DNA from: Phytophthora hibernalis
Taxonomy: Eukaryota; Oomycota; Peronosporomycetes; Peronosporales; Peronosporaceae
Assembly (NCBI GenBank): GCA_012656075.1
Contig: JAAKBF010000030.1
Coordinates: 310,001 to 374,000 of the forward strand
Length of the DNA stretch: 64,000 bases
Direction: 5' to 3'
The translations under genes were made by a program, and so were the position numbers. Positions 33,327-43,534 of the stretch are shown in pieces (the stretch's first letter is position 1; the number at the start of each line of letters is the position of its first letter). The notes beneath the pieces were generated by a model that saw nothing but the letters and a program-made list of their open reading frames with translations, was not told where the DNA came from and searched no databases.

Positions 33327-33532
33327 GGTTGCAATTGGCAGCTTGGAGTCCATTGGGCTCGCCTGTTGAGGAGCTGGGAAACACAATCAAGTAAATACAA
33401 CAGAGAGGAGACATGTGAGAGCTGTTGACAGAAGCTGCAACTGTAGCCACCGAAATGTTAGTGCACGATGAATACTCGGTTGACGTGCATTTGACTGTGC
33501 TCGGTTTGAAGGTTTCATAGATATTACCGCGA

Positions 33533-36402
33533 TCATGACGATGAGGTCGATAGCGTCTCGTCGGAGATGTCCAAGGTGTCCATGTAGCGCACGATGGCGC
33601 GGTAATGGAACTCGCCTTCTCGGCGCATCTGCCCGTGCTCCATGTTGTCCAGGTGGTCCTTCACGAGGGCGAGGAGCCCCACCAGGTAGTTGCGCGTCAC
33701 CTCGGGCGTCTGCATTTCAAAAAGTACAAATACTGCACGAAAAGAACAATACAGACACAAGTAAGTGTCGGCCAGGCAAGAAATGCAGGGATAGCAACTT
33801 ACGGCCTCCAGAATCTCCAGGAAAAGGGGACTTGGTTCGATGTGGTATCTTTAATCGCATCCGCAATACGTAGCGATCGCTGAAGGCATTCCCGAACGCG
33901 TTTGCCATCTTGTTGAGAAGGGTGCTGAAAAAATAAACACAAAAAGAATGGTGAGTACAAGACAGACCGTTCACTCGTCAACGTCACGTACCCAGAAGAG
34001 ATGCGCACAGTTCAACACCATCAACGCTTGTTCGTTCTTCTTGAGAAGTCGAGCGGCGTATTGTGTGGTCTTGGTAGCGAGAACCTCATAGTTGGCGCTC
34101 GAAAGGTTGCGGGTGGCACGCAGCGACGACACCATCAATTCTAATGCACGCCACTGCTCACGCGCAAGCGTAATTTGGTCCTCGTACACAATGAAGGCCT
34201 GCGTGATAAACTCGTACGCGACTGCCTCTAACGCACAACCATCGGCTACCAGAGCACACTGCAGAAACAAGTGGACGCACGAAACAGACAGCGCATCCTG
34301 CTTGGAAGCCAAAGCTGTCACCATTTCGTGAACAAATTGCAGGACTTCACGCGTTGTTGTAACAAACGTCTTGGAATTCCCTGCTGATACATCGCTCTCT
34401 GACTCCGCCTTGGTCCCTTGGCCCTGAGTTTGGGTCTTCTCTTGAGAGTGGGCTGCTAGGTCTCTAGCGAGAGACAGCGACTGGTAGATTAACGGAACAA
34501 GCGTGAAACGAATACGAAAGACTCCACTCTGCAGAAATGCTCGTCGTGCCACAGAAAACACACGAAATTTGACATCAAGGTCATCATTGGCCACCAGGTG
34601 TACGACCTTTGCCAGTGTTTGCTGTTCAGCTTCAAAAATCTCAGCACTCTTATTTTTTCCTGTTTCCGCCGTAGTTGCTAGAGGCGGTGATTGCAACTCA
34701 TTGGGGTCGTCACGCACCAGTGGTGATAGCACCTGCAGCAAAAGTCCATTTGTTTTTCGTTGTGCACACGCTCGTGTCGCGCAAGTAGCACACGAATCCA
34801 CGCCAGTGCCACATCCTTCCACGCGCCTTGCCATGGCATCAGAGAAAGTAATTCACGCAACGCTGGGACTTGCATCAGATCCTGGATGGAGAGTGCTCTC
34901 AGAAGTGTCAGTGCAAGAGACTCCAGTTGCGAAACCACAAGCTGCCGCACTTGCTTATCCTTGTGAACACGCCACGCTGTTCGCTCTCGCAGAAATTCTA
35001 AGCATCCTGAAACTATTTGCTGTAGCGCCTCTGTAGTTTTAGAGTTTTTGGACTTGCTGGTACCCAACCATGTGAGACTGAACGTAGCAAAATTCACGAA
35101 GAAGGGCAATACGGACGCCAGGTGTGCGTCACCACCACCTTGGGTTGGTGTTTCTCCACTTCCAACAACATACCGCGACGAGCGTAACAGCAACTTGGAA
35201 GCCGTAGCCATCACCTGCTTGAACACCTTGAGACCCTCTTGCTGTTCCTGCTCAAGCTTGCTTCGACCATCTACCCCCTCTTCATCTTGTCCCGTGTTGC
35301 TCACACTATCCTGAGTTTCTCGGAATTTGGTCAGGCGTTCAAGAAGCGTTGTCAGAATCACCGCGACGTCAACATTTTCCTGCAGTTTTTCCATTGCCCC
35401 AAGTAGCCTCCCAAGATTCTGCAGGTGAAATTCATCCGGGAAGACCTGAATGATGCAGTCCAGTAGGTACTGCTGCGCCATGGAATCTTTACACGCAAGC
35501 ACAACGTCGTCCAGTAGTCTAGGCAGCACCTGTTCAGCATATACACTGCGCGTGACTCCTTCCATCTGACTAAGTCGCACGAGACTCGTTCCAACCAGCA
35601 ACCGCAGCTCCATCCGCTCCTTCTCTCGAACAGCCAGCGGCCTGGATCCTCCAATCTTTTGGTGCTGCAGTCGAATCCACAGTTGGTTTGTCTCCCGTAA
35701 ATTCTGCACCAAAAGTCGATGGCGTCGCTGACGGTGCCTCCGCCCGATTGTTCGTACACTGATCCTGTGTCTGGGAGTTTGTCACGGACACTGAGAGACA
35801 AATAGTGTCTCAGAAAGAGCCCCGTAGTGGATACTGCACTCCTTTGGTCATCTCCACGAGATCCGTCAACACGTCACGAGCTGGCGCCTCCTTCGACTTG
35901 ATGTACACCGAGCCCACCGTCACCAGCAAGTAGCTGCAGCACACACAACCATAAAAGTTAATAGTAATACCACATTGATATCAACTACTAGCACGTACAG
36001 CCTCGGTAGTACATTGCCGCTACTTTGGACTCGTTCGTACAGCACTCGCATGGAGGCGCCCGCTTGCTGCTGGTCGTCCACGTAGCTCTCAAAGTGGCGT
36101 AGTTCGTCCAGCACCTGCATATCTAGGGAAACAGTACCAACATATATTAGTACATAGTATTATGCTATTTGTTAGTATGGTAGCAGAGCCCTACAGAGCT
36201 GGTAGTAGTTCTTGGGGGACAGTAGACTTGTGCGCAGCTCCCTTAGCACTTCGGCCGCGTGTTTCAGCACCGCCGGCTGGTCCCCAGCGTCCACTGCACG
36301 CTGCATACGGAAGCCCTGGTCACGTACTGTCTGTAGCGCCTCCCGTAGCAGGTCTTCCTCGCCCTGTTCGTCCAGCACGAAGCCCCCAAGCGCCATCCTC
36401 AT
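33533..36402 (-). CDS. VPS35: Retromer subunit VPS35 (three apparent 1-bp deletions)
   Basis: VPS35 is the alpha-solenoid core of retromer, which returns cargo from endosomes to the Golgi or plasma membrane. The start is the ATG at 36402 (MRMALGGFVLDEQGEED). Family stretches in order: LREALQTVRDQGFRMQRAVD, LRELRTSLLSPKNYYQL, DELRHFESYV, SGNVLPRLYLLVTVG (the PRLYL box, split by an intron), GVQYPLRGLFLRHYL, LLDCIIQVFPDEFHLQNL, FLQCALVADGCALEAVAYEF and LLKKNEQALMVLNCAHLFW. Small introns lie near 36120-36180, 35935-36000, 34734-34760, 33920-33990 and 33720-33800. Single bases appear to be missing near 35817-35820, at the A run 35711-35714 and near 33822-33829. Each one restores the VPS35 motif that follows. 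The stop is at 33533. Confidence 0.92.
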
Positions 36403-36604
36403 GAAGATTCTTCAAACGAAAGTTTTCTAACTCGCTTTTCATAATTTAGAATCGCTCTACAATATTACCAGTGAACCCGTTTTTTAGCGCGAGGCTGATT
36501 TAAATGAGCGAATAAATTAGAGCGCAGCCGACATGAGGTTCGAAAAGGTTCGTGTTCGATAAATAGGTCCTCGCGAAAGCTAATGGGGCGTCTAAGTGCT
36601 GTCG

Positions 36605-37183
36605 TTAGGATCGGTGAGTGGTACGCGTCGATGGCGTTTTCCTCCGGGCTAAATGGTTGGCTGCTTGAACCGCTCTAGATCTTGGGGCGAACACCTTGGC
36701 CATGCGACTGCGCAGGGCGGCGAGTACCACGACCTCTTCGCGCTGACGCACGCGGTGCAGCTCCTTGGTGAGGGCGGCGATGACGCGCTGCATCCTGCTG
36801 TGTGAGGCCTGGTGCATCTGCAACATCCCTCGGATGTGCGCCAGCAGCTCCAGCTCCTCGTGACGCTCCTCCTCCAGCTCCTCGAGCTCCTGTTCACGGG
36901 CGGCCATGCTGCCGTCATCGTATGAAGGCGGCAACACACGCAGCGCGTCGATATCCAGCTGCAGCTTGGCCAGGAGCTCCTCGATCTCCTGCAGACGGGA
37001 CGAAGACTCGCTCACGTCGTCCTCGGACGTGAGTACAGCCTGCTTCTCGGCCGCCACCTCCTCACGGAGTCGAGCGAGTTGCGTACGCAGAGCACGCGAG
37101 TACAGCGTCAGTTTACGCGCAGCTTTCTCTAGTTGCGCCATGGGCGAGAGACGAAGATTGTTGCTCTTGGACGGCGTGGACAT
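36605..37183 (-). CDS. Small coiled-coil protein, unknown function
   Basis: The start is taken as the ATG at 37183 (MSTPSKSNNLRLSPMAQLE). An upstream in-frame extension to 37360 is possible but poorly composed. Nearly the whole protein is helical with heptad-like spacing (RLREEVAAEKQAVLTSEDD; QEIEELLAKLQLDIDALRV; EELEEERHEELELLAHIRGM). It has a basic tail (LARRKTPSTRTTHRS). No domain is recognised. The codon usage resembles that of the neighbours. It is intronless, with the stop at 36605. Confidence 0.6.
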   Translation of the reverse strand: MSTPSKSNNLRLSPMAQLEKAARKLTLYSRALRTQLARLREEVAAEKQAVLTSEDDVSESSSRLQEIEELLAKLQLDIDALRVLPPSYDDGSMAAREQELEELEEERHEELELLAHIRGMLQMHQASHSRMQRVIAALTKELHRVRQREEVVVLAALRSRMAKVFAPRSRAVQAANHLARRKTPSTRTTHRS

Positions 37184-38163
37184 GACTCTGCTGGGGCTGA
37201 AGTATCTGTTTGCTGTGTAGGACGCCGATTGAATTATGGCAACGAGCGTGTCATACCGAGCGCATGATGTGGCGACGAACAGCTGCACCCGTTTGCTGAA
37301 CATGAACCTGCGCGTGACCCTTCGTTGCCCGAAACAGAAACTGCGATTGTAGGGTTTCATGATTGTAGGGTTTCAGAATTTGGGAACCAGCAAACAAAAA
37401 GGGCGAGTGTCGAGTCTTTCCTGTGCGACCGAGGGCCTGTATTGTGCTCAAAAGTGCAATTGCGGAGCTCCTTTTGGGCGGTTGTGGGGTCGATTCCGCG
37501 CGAATGAACAACGTTGCGCCGTTCTCGGAAGTCGGCAGCAACGGCTGAATCAGCATTGGGAAAGTTGGATCGAAGCCGCATGTAAGTCGCTCGTGACCGA
37601 GCCTCTTGTTCCACCTTGGAATGAATGATAAAGCGCCAGCAAATACATTGCCCGCTTGTCAAACTTAGACCAGTGGCATCAAGCTCCTGATTGTCCGCAG
37701 CACCGATGGTGGACATCGACGCGGACACAACCCACCAGGCTTCGTCGCAGCGATGATTTATGACCGATTTCTGCTAGGCGGGGTGCCATGCGGGATCAGC
37801 TGGCACCGGGGACGTGCTCGAGGGGAATTACAGATCCGCGCGCAGTGACGCTTTCCGGCCGCAGTTGGAGATGGCTCCAGTTCGCATCGACGGTCTTGCG
37901 ATGGTCAGAAGTAAATGAGCCTGCAGCCGTAACTTCGGTCGGCACGACACTAAGAAAAACCTGCGGTCCGAATGGTTATCTTCCAGCACGGCTCGAGCTC
38001 TGCAACTTGCAACGATCACTGGATGTGTAAGAGAACAGTTTCTACAGATCCTAAATCTGATGTGCTAGATTCAAGCCCGCAACCAGAGCAGTGTGTCCCA
38101 ACGGCGAAGGGCAACTGTACATGCACATGTACGGATACGAACACTTCAAGAGCAGCAGCAGAC
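37184..38163. other. Intergenic region, about 1 kb, no gene supported
   Basis: Only short, interrupted frames are present. A short duplicated phrase (gtagggtttca at about 37348-37375) is the only repeat seen. It may contain the 5' region of the small membrane-protein gene that follows. Confidence 0.45.
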
Positions 38164-38444
38164 ATGAGCAAGAGGTCATTGGCAATCGCTCCCGTCTCGA
38201 CAATGGTCGTGTCCTTTTTGATGGCCTATTTTGCCAAGGTAGGGCATTGCCGTCGCAAGTTGCGACTCGCAATCCTTTGCGTCTTGGCGGCTTTCACCAG
38301 CTTGACTGGCATCACGACGACCCTGCACAGTGTCGTGCGAAACCAGAAGTTGGAGAGCTCTTTTCGATCAGCGGGTCGAACGAGCATTTGTTGCGTTTGT
38401 ACCGAGCGCAGGACGACAACGACGACGACACCATCGAGGCATAG
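38164..38444 (+). CDS. Possible small two-helix membrane protein (one 1-bp deletion)
   Basis: An ATG at 38164 opens MSKRSLAIAPVSTMVVSFLM, followed by a first hydrophobic span (VVSFLMAYFAKVG), a basic turn (CRRKLR) and a second span (LAILCVLAAFTSLTGITTTL). If one T is added at the run 38361-38364, the frame continues as SISGSNEHLLRLYRAQDDND and ends at 38442-38444 after an acidic tail. This gives about 93 residues. The pattern of two helices, a positive loop and an acidic tail looks protein-like, and the break is like those in neighbouring conserved genes. No family is recognised, so expression is uncertain. Confidence 0.4.
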
Positions 38445-38994
38445 AGGAGAGAGGAAGACCCGCTGCGATGGGATTGCCTCCTGTTGACTTGAGATTGAGG
38501 ACGACGACAGCTTGATATCAAGCCATCACGAGGGTGGACTTAAATCAGCGGCGATGGGGTCCGCTGGAGTTTTCAAATCAAATTTAGAACGACCCAGACT
38601 CAAACTTTGAAACGGCCCAAAAGCTACGGTACAACTTCAACTTGCAGCACCGGCACCCGGTGTTCGAGCAATGCAATGAAATCTGTCACCTGACCTCTGT
38701 GGTAGCAGTGAGTTCAACGCTTGGCCTCATTTAACGACGCCAAGAACGGTGATCCTTGCAGCGTTAGTCGACTTGCCGCTATGGATGATGGCGTTCGCCA
38801 TGTATCGACCTAAATTTTTGGTCTAGGTGCGATGGAAAGTGGCAAATTGATTCAAGATGCATGAGCACTGGCATCGTAAGTTACCTCGCGTATGATCTGT
38901 ACATTTAGCGATCCCTCCTTGATTTTTAAGCAAAATGGTAGCAAGAGAATTTCATGTCCAAGTGTCGATCTATTGATTCAATAGTAAGTTAAGT
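38445..38994. other. Intergenic region, no gene seen
   Basis: This is the 3' flank of elongation factor 3 (minus strand) and of the small membrane-protein candidate (plus strand). No motif or reading frame of interest was found. Confidence 0.45.
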
Positions 38995-41900
38995 CTACAG
39001 CCACTTCCACTCCGGGCTCTCGCGCGTGATGCCGTCCACGAAGTCGTCGAACGACTTGCCCGCAGTCTTACACAGCTTGCCCAGCTTGCGGATCTGCTGC
39101 TTGCTGAGTGGGCGCAGCGTCTTGGGGTTGGTGAGCTTGGTGCGCTTCATGTTGTTGTTATGGTTGCTGCCCACCTTCTTCTCCTCCTCGGGCTCCTCAT
39201 CGACCACCTTGCGGCCACCACCGGCGCGGTACTCCTTCTCCTGAGCCTCACCGATGATGGTCAAGCGACCAGACTCCACCAGCCACTTCTCCGTACACAG
39301 GGAGTTGTAGAACTCTTCACTGTGAGAAATCATGATGCAACCACCAGCATATTGGCGGATGCCGTCGGCCAGAGCGCCAAGTGCGGCGCGGTCCAGGTAG
39401 TTCGTCGGCTCATCCAGCACCAGCAGGTGCGGGCGGTTCCACATCGCGGCAGCGATAACAAGCTTCACCTTCTGACCACCCGACAGACCGCGGATCTTGC
39501 CGTGGGTGCCGAACTCAGCCGGCAAGGCGAAGTCGTCCAGGTGACGCTGGATCTCCTTCGTCGTGAGCGGACGAAGGTCGAGGCCGCCAGCCAGGGTCGC
39601 CTGACGGATGTCCTCAGCCTCGGCAAGAGCACTCAGACCCATTTCCTGCAGCTGCTCCAGAGTGTAGCGCTTGTTGTACTTCTCGTTCATGCCCACAAGC
39701 TTACACTCGTACTCGAGCGTACCGCGCTTGCCCTTGGTACGGGACACAATCTTCTCGACCTGCCCATGCTTCTTCCCCACGAGGTTCTTCTCCTCCTCCG
39801 ACTGCTTCAAGTTCACGTGATCGTCAAGCTCGCGGTCAACACCGTTCTCGCCACCAAAACGCCACTGGAAGTACTCCACAGGGCTGCTCTCAAGGTGTTT
39901 CTCAACGTGATGGAACGAGTGCTGCGCCACGTACGCCAAACGCACAGCGTGGTGCTTCCAGAAGCTGCCCGTGTCGGGCGACGTTTCCTGCACCAGCATC
40001 TTGATCAGCGTCGACTTACCGGCACCGTTGACGCCGATCACAGCGACACGCGAGGCCAGACACAGCTTCACCGTAACATCAGAGAGCTGAGGCTTCGAGG
40101 CACCCGGGTACGTGAAAGTGGCGTTGTCCAGAGTCAAAATACGGCGCGTCATGGAGTTGATGCCCTCCAGACGACCAGGCTCAGGCAGGTTGAAAACCGT
40201 GTCCGACGACTTCAGCTCGTAGTAGTGCTTTGCCTCCGGGTGGATTTCCACGAATTCGGGCAACGTCATCGCGTACAGCACCAGCTTCTTCGACTCGTAG
40301 TGGAAAATATCCGTGCACACCTTGTCCAAGAAACCCGTGTCGTGAGAAACCAAGAGGACCGTCATCGTCTCGAGCGAGTTCAGGTAGTCCACCAACCACT
40401 GCACAGCGTGCACGTCCAGGTGATTCGTCGGCTCATCCAGCAGCAGGACGTCGGCGTTGTACAGCATCGCACGAGCCAGCGCCAGCTTCATGCGCCAACC
40501 ACCAGAGAGCTCATCGATGTCGCCGTCCAGCATCTTCTGGGTGAAACCAATACCCGTCAGGGTCTTCTCAACAGTCTCAGGGTCCTGGTGCGAAAGCTCC
40601 GGGGCCTTGCACATGGATTCCAGCAGACTTCCCTGGCTCTCGACAATGTCCTCATGCTGCACGTAGACCGAGCGCAGGGTTTCTGGGAGGCCTTCAATGG
40701 CACCCGAAGCCAAGTTACGCATAAGCGTGGTCTTACCCACACCGTTCTTGCCGATCAAACCGTAACGGTGGCCGCGAGTCAGACGCAGGCGCGCGTTACG
40801 CAGCAAAATCTTACCACCATAAGCCAGCGAGAAATCTAGGTCGCAGACATCATTCGGGTCCGTGGACTTTTCTCGCTCTTCACCCAGGCCGCCGCCAGCA
40901 GCACGCAGGGCCTCGCAAATGTGCTCAGCATCGTGGTCGTGCATGTGCGGCTTCAGATAGTCCATCACAATGGTGCGCCACTCCGATCCACGGTTTTGGG
41001 TAGCCAGCTCCGTGCACACATCGGTAACGTACTCCAGCGTGAAGTCGTTTAGGCCAGGGTGCGACGGGCGGTCGAGTGTTTCGGTGAACGCAGTCAAAAT
41101 GGCGTTCTCCAGCTTCTTGCGGATCTCGAGGGGTCCTCCTCCATGGCCTCGCCATCACCGGCGGCGTGCACAAGGTGAGCACGAGCTTCCTTGGCGGCCT
41201 CGACGACTTCTTCGTCAATCAAGCGGTCAATCGCCGTCTCAAGCTGCGGCAGCAGCAGTGGCACGAACTGCATCACATCTGACGGACGGACCACAAGACG
41301 GCACATGCTGTCAATAATCTTCGACGCCTTGCGCTTGAGTGACGAGCTGTGGATGCTCGTATCGCGCAGAGCCTTCTGTAACAGCGGCGCAATCAGGGAC
41401 AGCGTGGGTGCGTCCACGTTCGACACAAAGGTGGTGGCCAGCAGGCTGTCGATGGCCTTCATGGTCTCCTCCGGGCGAGCAATGACACCCACAAGCGTGG
41501 GCACAAGTGGCACGACGTCGTCGTTGTTGATCTTGGAGCACACAGCAATAAGAGCATCAATAGACGCAGCCTGGACCTGCTTCTTCGTGTCCCACACGTA
41601 GTCGGTAACGATGGGCACGATCTCCGGCAGCCAGCCGGACACCTCCTCACTAGCAGCTTCACTCAGTTCCTTCAGCAAGTTGAGGCCAGCAACCTTACAC
41701 TGCCAGTGACGCAGCTCCAGCGCCTTGTAGATCTGCTTGAGAACGGAGTGGATCGCGAGCGGGTTCACCTTCTGCGCGATGGTCTTGGCCAAAGAAGCCG
41801 CGGCGTGCTTCACCACGTGCTCCGAGTCGGCGTGACGCTGCATAATGTTGGTCAGCTGCTCCACCATGACGGGCTCCATGACCGAGGACAGCTCCTCGCT

Positions 41901-42398
41901 CTTGCACATGGCCACCAGAGCCAGCAAAGAGCCTTCACGGGCCGTGGTTGGCTTGGCAACGAGGAGCTTCTTCAGCTCGTCAAGGACGTGGATGCCAGCA
42001 GTGCTAGCAGGTCCGAGGACTTCCACGGCCGCCGCAATGTCAGCAGCAGCAGCGTGACGCTCGGCCTTGTTGCTGAAGGCGGCGACGAGACGCGACAGGA
42101 TGGTGTCCAGCTGGGCCGTGACGGCGTCCGAGTCCTCGAGAGATCGCAGCGCCTCACGCTGCTCCTCGGACGCGAGCTCGCGGAACTCGTCGTTGTCGTC
42201 GGACGAAGACGCGGACGTCTCGGAAGGAGGCGGCGACGGCTTGTGCACGGGCGGCACGACCACGTTGACGGTGGGGGCCTTGGGCGCCACAAACTGCAGC
42301 GACGACGGCTGCTCCAGCACAGAAGGCTTGTTCTGCGTCATGGCGGCCGTCAGCATGGCGTCGGCCGCGGCCTTACGCGCGCGCTGTCCCTTGCCCAT
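38995..42398 (-). CDS. TEF3: Translation elongation factor 3 (ABC-F type ATPase; one 1-bp deletion)
   Basis: An intronless gene of about 1,134 codons from the ATG at 42398 (MGKGQRARKAAADAML). The N-terminal half is a HEAT-repeat solenoid (LAIHSVLKQIYKALELRHWQ; IVPIVTDYVWDTKKQVQAA). Two ATP-binding cassettes follow. The first has GKNGVGKTTL, LSGGWRMKLALARAML and LLLDEPTNHLD. The second has GVNGAGKSTLIKM, LSGGQKVKLVIAAAM and LVLDEPTNYLD, with the eEF3 chromodomain-like insert between its motifs (TLEYECKLVGMNEKYNKRY). The tail is basic. eEF3 helps release E-site tRNA from the ribosome and is best known from fungi. The frame breaks at the C run (plus-strand gggg at 41130-41133), between the AMEEDP and KKLENAILTAF segments. 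A very good initiator motif lies upstream. Confidence 0.93.
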
Positions 42399-42448
42399 GG
42401 TGATCTGCTGTATATGTGTGAGGAGTGCGAGGATCGAGGGGCTTGGAC

Positions 42449-42467
42449 GCCAATGCGGGAATGAGAC
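42449..42467 (-). promoter_or_regulatory. Oomycete-type initiator of the elongation factor 3 gene
   Basis: The minus strand reads TCTCATTCCCGCATTGG about 55-70 bp upstream of the ATG. It fits the oomycete Inr (TCATTCC) followed by a CATT flank, as expected for a highly expressed gene. Confidence 0.6.
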
Positions 42468-42995
42468 ACAGCGCACGCAGGGGACGCGGCTCACAAGCCA
42501 ACAGCAGCCAGCCAAATCTGAAGTTTGACCGCCTGTTTCGAAACGGCTTGGCGACGTCACTCGTTTGACGTAGTTGACGGGAGTTGATCAAACAAAATGA
42601 GAAGAGTGACAGGATAGGGGTATAATAGAGGAAGAGAGGGGACCAAGTAGTACTAAAGTTGCTATATACTCCTGTTGTGGGGCAGAATCTACGTTTTTAA
42701 CAAACCGCCGTGAGCCAATCGCTGGCGTTCGCGTCGCCTCGAGATGCTTGCTGGCTTGATAGCGATCCACCGAACATGTCGCGCAGCTCCGACCGCGGGC
42801 CAGTGAGGCGAGCGGTAATTTAGCGCTCACCTGTGCGGTGGCCACATGTATATGCGTTCTCAAAGCAGCACTTCAGCATCGAGCGAGCCGTTATACAGTC
42901 TTTCCATACCGGTGCCTGTCGTACGGGAGCGAATTGAAATTCCGGTGGAGTTCACACACGCCTTCAAATAGGCATAGTGCTATATGCGACTTTAG
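42468..42995. other. Transition zone, no gene seen
   Basis: This stretch lies between the last housekeeping gene and the first long inverted repeat. AT content rises across it. No supported reading frame was found. Confidence 0.45.
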
Positions 42996-43367
42996 GTACA
43001 GAAAACTACAAAAATAACTAAATTTTTAGAGTTCCCCTCGCAAGGAGGGGCACAGAAATTGGTTGAAGCCGCATTTATTAAACCAACCACACGGTAATCT
43101 TTAGTAAAAGGCGAAAGATTAATACGAATGCAGTTAATTTTGCGGAATGGTTTGATTTATCGGAATTCTCTTCAACCTATACGCTCTTCCCTTCCATACG
43201 AACAAACGCTTAATTTAATTTGAAAAAAACAAATTGAAATTGTCTGGTTTCAATTTAACACGCATTTCTGTAGCAATTCCATGTTCACCCCTTCCTTACA
43301 GTTATCTAGTGTAAACGTAGCCATATTTAAGATCGGAAATTATCGAACTGGACACAATCCTTATCAT
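42996..43367 (+). repeat. Long inverted repeat A, left copy
   Basis: From gtacagaaaactac to acacaatccttat this stretch matches the reverse complement of about 60734-61084 with few differences. Shared blocks include gttcccctcgcaaggag, ttggttgaagccgcatttat, taatctttagtaaaaggcga and cagttatctagtgtaaacgt. A short block next to it (43365-43401) reappears inverted at 56755-56792. Confidence 0.88.
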
Positions 43368-43534
43368 CTACAATTGTGGAGAAGCGCCGAATTAGCTTAA
43401 ATGAGACTGCACAAAACAAACTGATAATAGTTAACATTTTCGTGTTTTCGAGATAATAGCCTTTGAAGTGAACCGTTGATTTTTCGTACTGAAGTGAATT
43501 TTTCAAGAGAGGGGATTACGTCAAATCTCTAAAT

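Noticed and set aside
39160..40839. 559-codon open frame on the plus strand inside elongation factor 3
   Set aside because: It is exactly antisense to the ABC cassettes. Its composition (rich in H, Q, R, L) is that of a reversed GC-rich coding strand.
41706..42464. 252-codon plus-strand frame
   Set aside because: Antisense to the HEAT-repeat half of elongation factor 3.
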